A DNA stretch of 64,000 nucleotides from Mesorhizobium shangrilense (GTDB lineage: Bacteria; Pseudomonadota; Alphaproteobacteria; Rhizobiales; Rhizobiaceae). Where the stretch lies: contig NZ_JAQGPN010000001.1 in assembly GCF_028826155.1 (NCBI RefSeq), forward strand, positions 806,001-870,000. The letters run 5' to 3'. The position numbers and the translations under genes were made by a program. The notes beneath the pieces were generated by a model. It saw nothing but the letters and a program-made list of their open reading frames with translations, made no database searches and was not told the origin of the DNA. Below are positions 1 to 8,765 of the stretch, piece by piece (the stretch's first letter is position 1; the number at the start of each line of letters is the position of its first letter).

Positions 1-1830
1 GGCGCGCACACCAACGATGCGATCCAGGCGATGGAGCGCGAGATCTCCCCGAAAATGGCGCGGCATTTTTCCGCCATTTCGATCAACGCGCAGCTGTTTT
101 CCCGGATCGACGATCTCTACCAGCGCCGCGCTGATCTGGACCTCGATGCCGAGACGCTGCGGGTGTTGGAAAAGTGCTGGAAGGGTTTCGTGAAATCCGG
201 CGCCAGGCTCGATCCGGAGGGCAAGAAGCGGCTCGCCGCCATCAACGAGGAACTGGCTTCGCTTGGCGCGAAGTTCGGCCAGAACGTGCTCGCCGACGAG
301 CGCGACTGGGCACTGTTCCTGGATGAGGGCGACCTGGCCGGTCTGCCGGATTTCCTCAAGAGCGCCATGGCCGAGGCCGCCGAGACGCGCGGACAGAAAG
401 GGCGCTATGCCGTTACCCTGTCGCGCTCGATCTACGAGCCATTCATGACCTTTTCCACGCGCCGCGACCTGCGGGAAAAGGCGTTCAGGGCTTTTACCAT
501 GCGCGGTCAGAATGGCGGGGACACCGACAACAGCGACATTGTTCGCGACACGCTGCGGCTGCGCACCGAGAAGGCGAAGCTCGTCGGATACGAGACCTAT
601 GCCGCGCTGAAGCTCGACGACACCATGGCGAAGACGCCGGCGGCGGTGATGAACCTGCTTGAGCCGGTCTGGGCGAAGGCGAGGGAGAAAGCGGCGGCGG
701 ACGAGATTCTGCTCGGACGTATCGCGGTCCGTGAAGGTGCGAACGAGAAGATCGCGGCCTGGGATTGGCGCTATTTTCAGGAGAAGCTGCGCGCCGAGAA
801 GTACGATTTCGACGAGGCGGAGCTAAAGCCCTACCTGCAGCTGGAAAGGGTCATCGATGCCTGCTTCGATGTCGCGCAGCGTCTGTTCGGTCTTACCTTT
901 GTCGAGAAGAAGGGGATTCCCGCCTGGCACGAAGACGTCCGCGCCTTCGTCGTCCGCAACGCCGACGGCAGCGAACGCGGCCTGTTCCTCGCCGACTACT
1001 TCAACCGGCCCTCGAAGCGTTCCGGCGCCTGGATGAGCAGCCTGCAATCGGGCTACCGTCTCGGTGAAGGCTCGACGCCGATCATCTACAACATCATGAA
1101 CTTCGCCAAGCCGCCGGCGGGCGAAGCGGCGCTGCTCTCCGTCGACGAGGCGAAGACGCTGTTCCACGAGTTCGGACATGCGCTGCACGGCATGCTAACC
1201 GACGTCACCTGGCCCTCCGTCGCCGGCACCTCGGTCAGCCGCGACTGGGTCGAACTGCCCTCGCAGCTCTACGAGCACTGGCTGACGGTCCCGGCCGTGC
1301 TGGAGAAGCATGCAAGGCACTTCAAGACCGGCGAACCCATGCCCAAGGCGCTGATCGACAAGATGCTCGCAGCGCGCAACTTCGCGGCGGGCTTCAACAC
1401 GGTTGAGTTCACATCCTCGGCCCTGGTGGACATGGCATACCATTCCCGCGCCGACGCCCCCGCCGATCCACTCGCCTTCGAGGCGGAAACCCTGCAGAAA
1501 CTGGAGATGCCGGACACCATCGCGATGCGCCATCGGACGCCGCACTTCCTGCACGTGTTCTCGGGCGACGGCTATTCGGCCGGCTACTATTCCTACATGT
1601 GGTCCGAGGTGCTGGATGCGGACGCCTTCCAGGCGTTCGAGGACACCGGCGACCCGTTCGATCCCGTGATGGCCGAGAAGCTCCTCAAGCATATCTATGC
1701 TGCCGGCGGCTCGCGCGACCCGGAAGCGCTCTATCTGGCCTTCAGAGGCAAGATGCCGTCGCCCGAGGCGATGCTGAGGAAGCGCGGGCTCGCGGCGGTG
1801 ACCCCGCTAGGCGGACCTGGCGAGCGCTAG
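1..1830 (+). CDS. M3-family zinc metallopeptidase (oligopeptidase A / peptidyl-dipeptidase type), 5' truncated
   Basis: The reading frame is open from base 1, so the N-terminus lies outside the window; a Met codon at 31 is internal. The visible part is about 609 residues. It contains the M3 zinc motif HEFGHALHG, with the first zinc His at codon 1165-1167, followed by the downstream block SRDWVELPSQLYEHW, where the third ligand Glu and supporting residues sit in this family. The C-terminal block HVFSGDGYSAGYYSYMWSEV is also typical of thimet-like/Dcp enzymes. These are cytoplasmic enzymes that degrade short peptides. The stop overlaps the convergent cyclase gene by 24 bp. Family assignment is firm; the choice between OpdA-like and Dcp-like specificity is not settled by what is visible. 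Confidence 0.93.
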   Translation, partial: GAHTNDAIQAMEREISPKMARHFSAISINAQLFSRIDDLYQRRADLDLDAETLRVLEKCWKGFVKSGARLDPEGKKRLAAINEELASLGAKFGQNVLADERDWALFLDEGDLAGLPDFLKSAMAEAAETRGQKGRYAVTLSRSIYEPFMTFSTRRDLREKAFRAFTMRGQNGGDTDNSDIVRDTLRLRTEKAKLVGYETYAALKLDDTMAKTPAAVMNLLEPVWAKAREKAAADEILLGRIAVREGANEKIAAWDWRYFQEKLRAEKYDFDEAELKPYLQLERVIDACFDVAQRLFGLTFVEKKGIPAWHEDVRAFVVRNADGSERGLFLADYFNRPSKRSGAWMSSLQSGYRLGEGSTPIIYNIMNFAKPPAGEAALLSVDEAKTLFHEFGHALHGMLTDVTWPSVAGTSVSRDWVELPSQLYEHWLTVPAVLEKHARHFKTGEPMPKALIDKMLAARNFAAGFNTVEFTSSALVDMAYHSRADAPADPLAFEAETLQKLEMPDTIAMRHRTPHFLHVFSGDGYSAGYYSYMWSEVLDADAFQAFEDTGDPFDPVMAEKLLKHIYAAGGSRDPEALYLAFRGKMPSPEAMLRKRGLAAVTPLGGPGER

Positions 1831-3525
1831 GCGTCGCGTATCCAGCCGCATTCCCTGCGGCACGACCAGGACTTCGAGCGGCTGCGATCGGCCCCGTATG
1901 TCGACTGTGCGGACCTCGGAGCCGGCAAGGTCGATGCCGGACAGTTCCGCCGCAGTGGCGGAGACGACGACGGCGGCGTCCAGTTCCTTGGCCACCGCTT
2001 CGAGGCGGCTGGCGATGTTGACGGTGTCGCCGATCGCGGTGACGCCCATCACCCGTCCGTAGCCCATCGTTCCGACGATCGCCGGGCCGACATGGATGCC
2101 GATCGCGACCCGGAGCGGCTGCCGGAGCTCGGCGGCCAGGTCGTCACTGACCCGCGCCAGATCGTCGATGATGACAGCCGCCGCAAGCAGCGCCTGATGG
2201 CAGGCCTCGACCTTGGAAACGTTGAGGCCGAAGATCGCCATCGCGCCATCGCCGATGAACTTGTCCAGCCGGCCGCCTGCCTGCTCCACGGCGTTGCCCA
2301 CCACCGCGAAGTAGCGGTTGAGCAGGAAGACGGTGTCGAAGGGCAGCCGGCGGTCCGAAAGCGCGGTGAAGCTGCGGATGTCGCAGAAAAGGATGGCGAC
2401 GTCCTGTTCGCGCCCGGGCGTGGCGGGCCCGCCGGCGGTCAGGCTGGCGATGCTGCGGTCGGCTGCGAGAAGCGGCACCACCCGCACATCGGCGGTCGGC
2501 CTGAGCTGGCAGGCAAGCCGGACGTCCGGTTCCGCATGGATCCTCGCCAGGGTCGCCTGCTCGAGCGCAGCCGGAGCGGGCAGGCGATCACCGCCGTCCA
2601 GCACCTTGACGCGGCAGGTCGAGCAACGGCCGCGGCCGCCGCAGACGGCGTGATGCGGAATGCCGGCCAGCCGGCTGGCCTCCAACACCGTATATCCCTT
2701 CGGCACGCGAACCGCGCTCCCATCGGGATAGCGTATCTCGACCACGCTGCTGCGTTCGCGGCGGGCGCGCACAATGCGCATGGCGAGCACCAGGGCGAGC
2801 GCTGATCCATAGATGGCGTAGACCGCTACCGCGATTTCGGTCTTTATCTCCAGTGCGCGTTCGATGACCGCCGGATCGATGTCGTCGGCGCCCGTGAACG
2901 GAATGAATTCGACGGTACGTCCGGCGTTGACGAGGCCCAGCAGCGCCAGAACGGGGATCAGCGCGGCAAGCACGAGAAGCGCGGCCGCAGCCGACGAGAA
3001 CCACGACCGGTGCCGGAGCCAGAAATAGATCCCCAGGCAGCCGTGCGCCCAGACCGCCACGACCGCGAAGGCTTGCCGCAGGCCGACGTAGGGGGCCCAG
3101 ATCCAGAGCGAATTGGCGACGAACTCATAGGTGTCGTTCACGCCCGACAACGTGCTGTAGACGCGCGTGCCGATGACGTGCTCGGCAATCAGCAGGGGAA
3201 TGGCCAGTCCGAGCACGACCTGGCAGGTCTCGCGCAGCGGCATGACCAGCGTACGCCGTCGGTAGAGCGCCCAGAGCACCAGCGAGACGTGGACGAGCAG
3301 CGCTCCGTAGAAAAGCGCCGTGCCTGCGGGATTACGCCAGACGAAAAGGAACCAGAGCCGCCCCGCCTCAGCCGCCTCCAGCGAAATCAGCGCCAGCATA
3401 TGGTTGGCGAAGTGCATGACGACGAAGATCATCAGCACCAGGCCCGAAGCGAGCCGTGCGTTGCGAAGCCAGTATTCCAGGGGGCGTCGCCGGGTCGCCG
3501 TATGCCGCGATGCGAGGTCGGTCAT
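1807..3525 (-). CDS. Membrane-anchored class III adenylate cyclase with 6TM heme-type anchor and [2Fe-2S] ferredoxin domain
   Basis: The protein has 572 residues from ATG at 3525. An upstream in-frame ATG at 3609 would add 28 low-complexity residues and is less likely. The N-terminal ~250 residues form about six hydrophobic helices with well-placed histidines (VVMHFANHML, LIAEHVIG, VWAHGCLG), resembling the SdhC/FrdC-like heme b anchor known from rhizobial cyclases. A ferredoxin domain follows, with C295-X5-C301-X2-C304 and a later Cys in LACQL. The C-terminal class III cyclase domain shows both metal Asp motifs (FCDIRSF, FIGDGAMAIFG) and GDTVNIASRLE. The product is presumably cAMP, made in response to quinone or redox state; the signal is inferred. 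It converges on the M3 peptidase gene. Confidence 0.9.
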   Translation of the reverse strand: MTDLASRHTATRRRPLEYWLRNARLASGLVLMIFVVMHFANHMLALISLEAAEAGRLWFLFVWRNPAGTALFYGALLVHVSLVLWALYRRRTLVMPLRETCQVVLGLAIPLLIAEHVIGTRVYSTLSGVNDTYEFVANSLWIWAPYVGLRQAFAVVAVWAHGCLGIYFWLRHRSWFSSAAAALLVLAALIPVLALLGLVNAGRTVEFIPFTGADDIDPAVIERALEIKTEIAVAVYAIYGSALALVLAMRIVRARRERSSVVEIRYPDGSAVRVPKGYTVLEASRLAGIPHHAVCGGRGRCSTCRVKVLDGGDRLPAPAALEQATLARIHAEPDVRLACQLRPTADVRVVPLLAADRSIASLTAGGPATPGREQDVAILFCDIRSFTALSDRRLPFDTVFLLNRYFAVVGNAVEQAGGRLDKFIGDGAMAIFGLNVSKVEACHQALLAAAVIIDDLARVSDDLAAELRQPLRVAIGIHVGPAIVGTMGYGRVMGVTAIGDTVNIASRLEAVAKELDAAVVVSATAAELSGIDLAGSEVRTVDIRGRSQPLEVLVVPQGMRLDTRRLALARSA

Positions 3526-3656
3526 GGAGCGTCTGGCGCCTGATTGAGTTCCGCCAGAGTGACAGGGGCGGGCTCTTTCATCAACGGCATCGTGGCGCCG
3601 CCGCGCCACGCGCGCCGATCAATCAAGCGGATCAGTCAAGGGATGGAGACGAACGA

Positions 3657-3920
3657 TTACTGCGCCTGCACGCGGTAGCGCAGCGGACGCGCCGGATCCG
3701 CCGTACTCGACGTTGCGGAGCCTGCCCGGGCCTTCTTGCCCGGCACCGGTCCGGTGATGATGTAGTCGATGCCCGGATCCGTCTGATCCGCCGCGAGAAG
3801 CAGGCTGGCGTGGGGCGCTTCCTCGGTCCGCTCGTAGGCGAATGCCGTGCCTGCGGCTGCCGCCGCGCCGACGACGGCGGCGATTCCGATGCGGGACCAA
3901 AGACGGCGGACGTGCTTCAT
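3657..3920 (-). CDS. Small secreted protein of unknown function
   Basis: It has 87 residues from ATG 3920 (MKHVRRLWSRIG), or 90 if the ATG at 3929 is used. The N-terminus is a clear Sec-type signal peptide: basic residues, a run of Ala/Val/Gly, and a probable cleavage after AFA. The mature part is about 60 residues, has no cysteine, and contains GIDYIITGPVPGKKARAG. No family is recognised. It is separated by about 130 bp from the cyclase start and transcribed in the same direction, so the two may or may not share a promoter. Codon use looks like its neighbours. Confidence 0.6.
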   Translation of the reverse strand: MKHVRRLWSRIGIAAVVGAAAAAGTAFAYERTEEAPHASLLLAADQTDPGIDYIITGPVPGKKARAGSATSSTADPARPLRYRVQAQ

Positions 3921-4000
3921 CTGCCTCAAACCCGATTGCGAGGACCGAGTTCCAGCCTATCCCTAAAATTGTAAACGATCGGTAACCATCGCCGCGCCCC

Positions 4001-4016
4001 TTTCGCATCTGCGAAA
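4001..4016. promoter_or_regulatory. Perfect 7-bp inverted repeat upstream of typA
   Basis: TTTCGCA-TC-TGCGAAA lies 75 bp before the typA start, in the divergent intergenic region between the small secreted protein gene and typA. It could be an operator or a short hairpin. The A-rich run after it would form a U-tract only for minus-strand transcription. No function can be assigned from sequence. Confidence 0.35.
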
Positions 4017-4090
4017 AAACCTGTATGAGCGCGCCCTGACGAAATGCGGCGTTGTCTTTGGCGCGCCCCGCACCCCCGAGACACAACAAC

Positions 4091-5917
4091 ATGAACCTTC
4101 GAAACATCGCGATCATCGCGCATGTCGACCATGGCAAGACCACTCTCGTCGATGCGCTCCTGAAACAGTCCGGCTCCGTCCGCGACAACCAGCGCGTCGC
4201 CGAACGCGTCATGGATTCGGGCGACATCGAAAAGGAACGCGGCATCACCATCCTGGCCAAGGCGACTTCGGTCGAGTGGAAGGATACCCGCATCAACATC
4301 GTCGACACGCCGGGCCACGCCGACTTCGGCGGCGAGGTCGAGCGCATCCTCAACATGGTCGACGGCGCCATCGTGCTGGTCGACGCCGCCGAAGGGCCGA
4401 TGCCGCAGACCAAGTTCGTGGTCGGCAAGGCGCTGAAGGTCGGCCTGAAGCCGATCGTCGCCATCAACAAGATCGACCGCCCCGATGCGCGTCACGTAGA
4501 AGTGATCAACGAGGTGTTCGATCTCTTCGCCGCGCTCGACGCCACCGACGAGCAGCTCGATTTCCCGATCCTCTACGGTTCGGGCCGTGACGGCTGGATG
4601 GCCGCGAGTCCCGAGGGCCCGAAGGACCAGGGCTTGGCGCCGATGTTCGACCTCGTGCTCGACCACGTGCCCGCGCCGAAGGTCGGCGAGGGGCCGTTCC
4701 GCATGATCGGCACCATCCTTGAGGCCAATCCCTTCCTCGGCCGCATCATCACCGGCCGCATCGAGGCCGGCACGCTGAAGCCGAACCAGGCGGTCAAGGT
4801 GCTCCATCACGACGGCACGTTGCTCGAGAACGGCCGCGTCTCGAAGATCCTCGCCTTCCGCGGCATCGATCGCCAGCCGATCGAGGAAGCGCAGGCCGGC
4901 GACATCGTCGCCATCGCGGGCCTCTCCAAGGGCACCGTCGCCGACACGTTCTGCGATCCGGCCGTGACCGAGCCGATGGCTGCCCAGCCGATCGATCCGC
5001 CGACGGTCACCATGTCCTTCCTCGTCAACGACTCGCCGCTCGCCGGCACCGAAGGCGACAAGGTGACCAGCCGCGTCATCCGCGATCGCCTGCTCAAGGA
5101 AGCCGAGGGCAACGTCGCGCTGAAGATCGAGGAATCGGCCGACAAGGATTCCTTCTACGTGTCGGGCCGCGGCGAACTTCAGCTCGCCGTGCTGATCGAG
5201 ACGATGCGCCGCGAAGGCTTCGAGCTTGCCGTCTCGCGTCCGCGCGTCGTCATGCAGAAGGACGAGAGCGGCCAGCTGCTCGAGCCGGTCGAGGAAGTCG
5301 TCATCGACGTCGATGAGGAGCACGCGGGCGTCGTCGTGCAGAAGATGTCGGAGCGCAAGGCCGAGATGATCGAGCTGAAGCCGTCGGGCGGCAACCGCCA
5401 GCGACTGGTCTTCCACGCCCCGACGCGCGGCCTGATCGGATACCAGTCGGAGCTGCTCACCGACACGCGCGGCACGGCGGTGATGAACCGGCTGTTCCAC
5501 TCCTACGAGCCCTACAAGGGCGAACTGCCCGGCCGCACCAACGGCGTGCTCATCTCCAACGAGCAGGGCGAGGCAGTGGCCTATGCCCTTTGGAACCTGG
5601 AGGATCGCGGCCCGATGGTCATCGACGCCGGCGTCAAGGTCTATGCCGGCATGATCATCGGCATCCACTCGCGCGACAACGACCTCGAAGTGAACGTGCT
5701 GAAGGGCAAGAAGCTCACCAACATCCGCGCCGCAGGCAAGGACGAAGCGGTGAAGCTGACGCCGCCGATCCGCATGACGCTGGAGCGCGCGCTGGCCTGG
5801 ATCCAGGACGACGAGCTGGTCGAGGTGACGCCGAAGTCCATCCGCCTGCGCAAGCTCTACCTCGACACCCACGAGCGCAAGCGCTTCGAGAAGTCAAAGG
5901 TCAGCGGCGCGGCGTAA
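4091..5917 (+). CDS. typA: Ribosome-associated GTPase TypA/BipA
   Basis: The protein has 608 residues from ATG 4091 (MNLRNIAIIAHVDHGKTT). An upstream in-frame ATG at 4052 adds 13 unconserved residues and is rejected. The translational GTPase motifs are all present: G1 AHVDHGKTT near the N-terminus, the switch I region GITILAK, G3 DTPGHADFGG and G4 NKIDRPDA. They are followed by EF-G-like domains and the BipA-specific C-terminal region ending in RLRKLYLDTHERKRFEK. TypA binds 70S ribosomes at the EF-G/LepA site and supports ribosome assembly and stress or cold adaptation. Length matches the family (~600). It is transcribed alone. Confidence 0.98.
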   Translation: MNLRNIAIIAHVDHGKTTLVDALLKQSGSVRDNQRVAERVMDSGDIEKERGITILAKATSVEWKDTRINIVDTPGHADFGGEVERILNMVDGAIVLVDAAEGPMPQTKFVVGKALKVGLKPIVAINKIDRPDARHVEVINEVFDLFAALDATDEQLDFPILYGSGRDGWMAASPEGPKDQGLAPMFDLVLDHVPAPKVGEGPFRMIGTILEANPFLGRIITGRIEAGTLKPNQAVKVLHHDGTLLENGRVSKILAFRGIDRQPIEEAQAGDIVAIAGLSKGTVADTFCDPAVTEPMAAQPIDPPTVTMSFLVNDSPLAGTEGDKVTSRVIRDRLLKEAEGNVALKIEESADKDSFYVSGRGELQLAVLIETMRREGFELAVSRPRVVMQKDESGQLLEPVEEVVIDVDEEHAGVVVQKMSERKAEMIELKPSGGNRQRLVFHAPTRGLIGYQSELLTDTRGTAVMNRLFHSYEPYKGELPGRTNGVLISNEQGEAVAYALWNLEDRGPMVIDAGVKVYAGMIIGIHSRDNDLEVNVLKGKKLTNIRAAGKDEAVKLTPPIRMTLERALAWIQDDELVEVTPKSIRLRKLYLDTHERKRFEKSKVSGAA

Positions 5918-6003
5918 GACCCAAGGCGGGAACGCCTCGCCTCGGCCGGCTGTGCAGCCTTTGTGCTGTCAACCCGGCCGGCGCCCTTGATGAAGGCAGA
6001 CAT

Positions 6004-6059
6004 GCCGGCGTGCCAAGGGGCACGCACGGCCTGTCTGAGGCAATCCGCGTCAGACGCGG
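6004..6059. terminator. Two hairpins between convergent typA and the hydrolase gene
   Basis: The first inverted repeat spans 6004-6030: GCGTGCC-AAGG-GGCACGC, extended by GCCG/CGGC with one bulge. The second is CCGCGT-CAG-ACGCGG at 6045-6059. Both lie in the 176-bp gap where typA and the 12-gene operon converge. Neither is followed by a good T-run, so a role as bidirectional terminators is inferred from position and strength only. Confidence 0.45.
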
Positions 6060-6093
6060 CAGCGCGACGCGCATCAGAGCCCGTTGACGCCCC

Positions 6094-6708
6094 TTAAAGT
6101 TCCCCGATCAGGCGGACCGCTTCCGCGCAGCTCATCTGCCCGGCGACGGTGCGCAGATCGGCGATCGTCGTGTCATGCGCCTCGCGCCTGAAGGCCGCGC
6201 AGCCGTCGGCGAGCACGATGGTGTTGAGATCGCGCAGGTGGGCGTCGCGCACCGTGGAGGCGACGCCGCCGTTGGTGACGATGCCGCAGACCAGCAGCGT
6301 ATCGATGCCGGCCTTGCGCAGCACCCATTCGAGCCGCGTCATGTAGAAGGCCGAATAGGCGACCTTTTCGATCCTGATGTCGGCGGGCTGCAACAGCTCC
6401 ACCAGCGCCTGCCCCCGGCTTCCCGGTGCGAAATCGCCCTTGCCGAGGAATGGGCGGATCGCCTTGAGATGGGGGGAGATGAAGGGCTCGCCGTCCTTTC
6501 CCGGCACCAGGGTGAACTCGGCCGAAATGATCCAGCCGCCCTTCGCCCGCAGCGCTTCCGCCACCGGCAGCACGCGCTCGGGCAGGGCCGCGATGTCAGG
6601 GCTGGATTGGCCTCCCCGCGCGTAGGCACCGTCGGGATGCAGGAAATCATGGGTCAGGTCGATGATCAGGAGACCCGTTGCCCGCGGGTTCGAAATCGCT
6701 GCATGCAT
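6094..6708 (-). CDS. Isochorismatase-fold hydrolase lacking the nucleophilic cysteine
   Basis: The protein has 204 residues and starts 2 bp after the hydantoinase A stop, as the last gene of the operon. The fold signature is clear: Asp17 in LLIIDLTHDF, Lys115 in IEKVAYSAFYMT, and the block CGIVTNGGVASTVRDA. In cysteine hydrolases of this fold (nicotinamidase, N-carbamoylsarcosine amidase, RutB) the last block reads TNxCVxxT; here the Cys position is Gly148. Siderophore isochorismatases such as EntB and PhzD also lack the Cys and use the Asp to cleave a vinyl ether. So an amide-hydrolysing role, which the hydantoinase neighbours would suggest, is not supported by the active site. The substrate is unknown. 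Confidence 0.85.
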   Translation of the reverse strand: MHAAISNPRATGLLIIDLTHDFLHPDGAYARGGQSSPDIAALPERVLPVAEALRAKGGWIISAEFTLVPGKDGEPFISPHLKAIRPFLGKGDFAPGSRGQALVELLQPADIRIEKVAYSAFYMTRLEWVLRKAGIDTLLVCGIVTNGGVASTVRDAHLRDLNTIVLADGCAAFRREAHDTTIADLRTVAGQMSCAEAVRLIGEL

Positions 6709-6710
6709 GG

Positions 6711-8765
6711 CTACTTCCCCGCGCGCTCGATCAGCAGATTGCCAAAGCGGTCGACGCGGGCGACGAGCCCCGGATCGACGAAGATCGTCGTGTCGGGCTG
6801 TTCGAGCAGCGCTGGTCCGGCGACCATCGCGCCGATCTCGAGCGACAGCCGGTCATAGACCGCCGCGTCATGGAACGCGCCGTCGGCAAAGACGCGGCGC
6901 ATGCCCGTGCGACAGGCCTCGGCAGGTTTGCCGTCGACAGGTGCGAACACCGCCATGTCGAGATCCGGACGGTAGCCGATCACCACGACGCGATAGTTCA
7001 TGACGCGTGTCGGGATATTGTCGAGCAACCGGCCATAGGCGCCGCGATAGGCTGCGTCGAACGCTGTCCTGATCGCCTCCGGGGTCAGTTCGGCGTCGGC
7101 AAGGGAGATCGGCACGCTCACAGTATGGGTCTGCCCGACATAAAGCATGTCGAGTTCGAAGATGCGCTCCACGCGTTCGAAGGCCACGCCCGCATGCGAC
7201 AACAGCGCCTGCGTCTCGTCGGCGACCTCATGCATCTGCCGGCCCAGCGCCGGGGCATCGAGCTGGTCGAGCAGCCGATTGACTGTCTGAACCCGATCGT
7301 GGCGCATATCGGCGACCACGCAGCCAAGCGCCGAGGTGATGCCCGGGAAGCGCGGCACGAGCGCGGCGCCGAGCCCGACCTCCTTGATCAGCGCGCCGGC
7401 ATGCAGGGCGCCGCCGCCGCCGAAAGGCATCGCGGCGAACTTTGCCGGGTCATGCCCCTTCTCGATCGAAACCAGACGGATGGCGCCCGCCATCTTGGCG
7501 TTGGCCAGCTTCAGGATGGCGTCGGCTGCCTGCTCCACGCCGAGGCCGAGGGGGCCGGCGATGTGCGCCTCGATGGCGTTGCGCGCCGCCTCGACGTCGA
7601 GGCGCTCGAGCTTGCCGCCGATGGGACGGTCGGGATTGATGCGGCCGAGCACGAGATTGGCGTCGGTGACGGCGGGGCGATCATTGCCCAGCCCGTAGCA
7701 GACCGGTCCCGGATCGGATCCCGCGGATTCAGGTCCGACCTGCAGGAGGCCGCTCTTGTCGACCGAGGCGATGGAGCCGCCGCCTGCGCCGATGGTGGTG
7801 ATCTCGATCATCGGGGTGCGCACCACCATGCCGAACTCGATCGCCGTCTGGGCCGCCAATGCGGCCTTGCCGTCGGTGACCAGCGAGACATCGAAGGAGG
7901 TGCCACCCATGTCGCAGGTGATGACATTGCGGAATCCCGCCGCCTTAGCGATTGCCGTTGCGGCGATGACGCCGGCTGCGGGACCGGAAAGCGCGGTGCG
8001 GATCGGGTAGCGCTTGGCGGTATCGACCGTCATGACGCCGCCGTTCGACTGCACGATCAGGAGATCGCCGGCAAAGCCGCGGCCGGTCAGCGTATCCTCC
8101 AGCCGCTCCAGGTAGGACGAAACGACCGGCTGCAGATAGGCGTTCAGCGTTGCCGTCGAGACCCGCTCGAATTCGCGGATTTCCGGCAGGATCTCCGTCG
8201 CCGCCGTCACATAGGCGTTGGGCCAGACCGAGCGCACAGTCTCGACAGCCCGCTTCTCGTTGTCGTTGTTGGCATAGCCGTTGATGAAGAAGACGCAGAC
8301 CGCCTCGCAGCCGCTCGCGGCGAGCGCCCTGGCCCGCTCGCGCACCTCTTCTTCCGCGACGACCCGCAGGACCGAGCCGTCGGCAAGAACGCGCTCGGCG
8401 ACCTCGACGCGGTCCGCGCGATCCACGACCGGGGCGAACGAGCCTTTCAGGCCCCAGGTCGTCGGCCGGTCGCGGCGGCGCATTTCGAGCACGTCGCGAA
8501 AACCTTCAGTCGTGATGATGCCGGTGCGTGCGCCCTTGCGCTCCAGCAGGGCGTTGGTGCCGACGGTCGTGCCGTGCACGATCGTGCTTATGTCGGCAAA
8601 GCCATCGATCTGCCGGCCGATACCCTCGACGATGCCCTTCGACTGGTCGCCGCGCGTGGACGGAACCTTGGCGGTCATCACCGCGCCGGCGCTCTCGTCG
8701 AGAATGAAAACATCGGTGAAGGTGCCGCCGACATCGACGCCGATCACATAGACTGGGCGATTCAT
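6711..8765 (-). CDS. hyuA: Hydantoinase/oxoprolinase family subunit A (HyuA type)
   Basis: The protein has 684 residues. Its N-terminus, VIGVDVGGTFTDVFILDE, is the phosphate-binding segment of the ASKHA-like hydantoinase A/oxoprolinase family. Further hallmarks are HGTTVGTNALLERKGA, SGPAAGV and CDMGGTSFDVSLV. The family includes N-methylhydantoinase, 5-oxoprolinase, and acetone and acetophenone carboxylases, which use ATP to activate a lactam, imide or ketone. Subunit A carries the ATPase fold and pairs with subunit B, encoded immediately upstream with a 4-bp ATGA overlap (8762-8765). Exact substrate cannot be told from sequence; ring opening of a lactam or imide is favoured because the neighbouring genes encode acid-processing enzymes. 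Confidence 0.9.
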   Translation of the reverse strand: MNRPVYVIGVDVGGTFTDVFILDESAGAVMTAKVPSTRGDQSKGIVEGIGRQIDGFADISTIVHGTTVGTNALLERKGARTGIITTEGFRDVLEMRRRDRPTTWGLKGSFAPVVDRADRVEVAERVLADGSVLRVVAEEEVRERARALAASGCEAVCVFFINGYANNDNEKRAVETVRSVWPNAYVTAATEILPEIREFERVSTATLNAYLQPVVSSYLERLEDTLTGRGFAGDLLIVQSNGGVMTVDTAKRYPIRTALSGPAAGVIAATAIAKAAGFRNVITCDMGGTSFDVSLVTDGKAALAAQTAIEFGMVVRTPMIEITTIGAGGGSIASVDKSGLLQVGPESAGSDPGPVCYGLGNDRPAVTDANLVLGRINPDRPIGGKLERLDVEAARNAIEAHIAGPLGLGVEQAADAILKLANAKMAGAIRLVSIEKGHDPAKFAAMPFGGGGALHAGALIKEVGLGAALVPRFPGITSALGCVVADMRHDRVQTVNRLLDQLDAPALGRQMHEVADETQALLSHAGVAFERVERIFELDMLYVGQTHTVSVPISLADAELTPEAIRTAFDAAYRGAYGRLLDNIPTRVMNYRVVVIGYRPDLDMAVFAPVDGKPAEACRTGMRRVFADGAFHDAAVYDRLSLEIGAMVAGPALLEQPDTTIFVDPGLVARVDRFGNLLIERAGK

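Noticed and set aside
3926..5872. 648-codon open frame antisense to typA
   Set aside because: It is the mirror of typA's codon pattern in GC-rich DNA, has no recognisable domain, and its composition (many Asp/His/Arg/Leu) is typical of antisense shadows.
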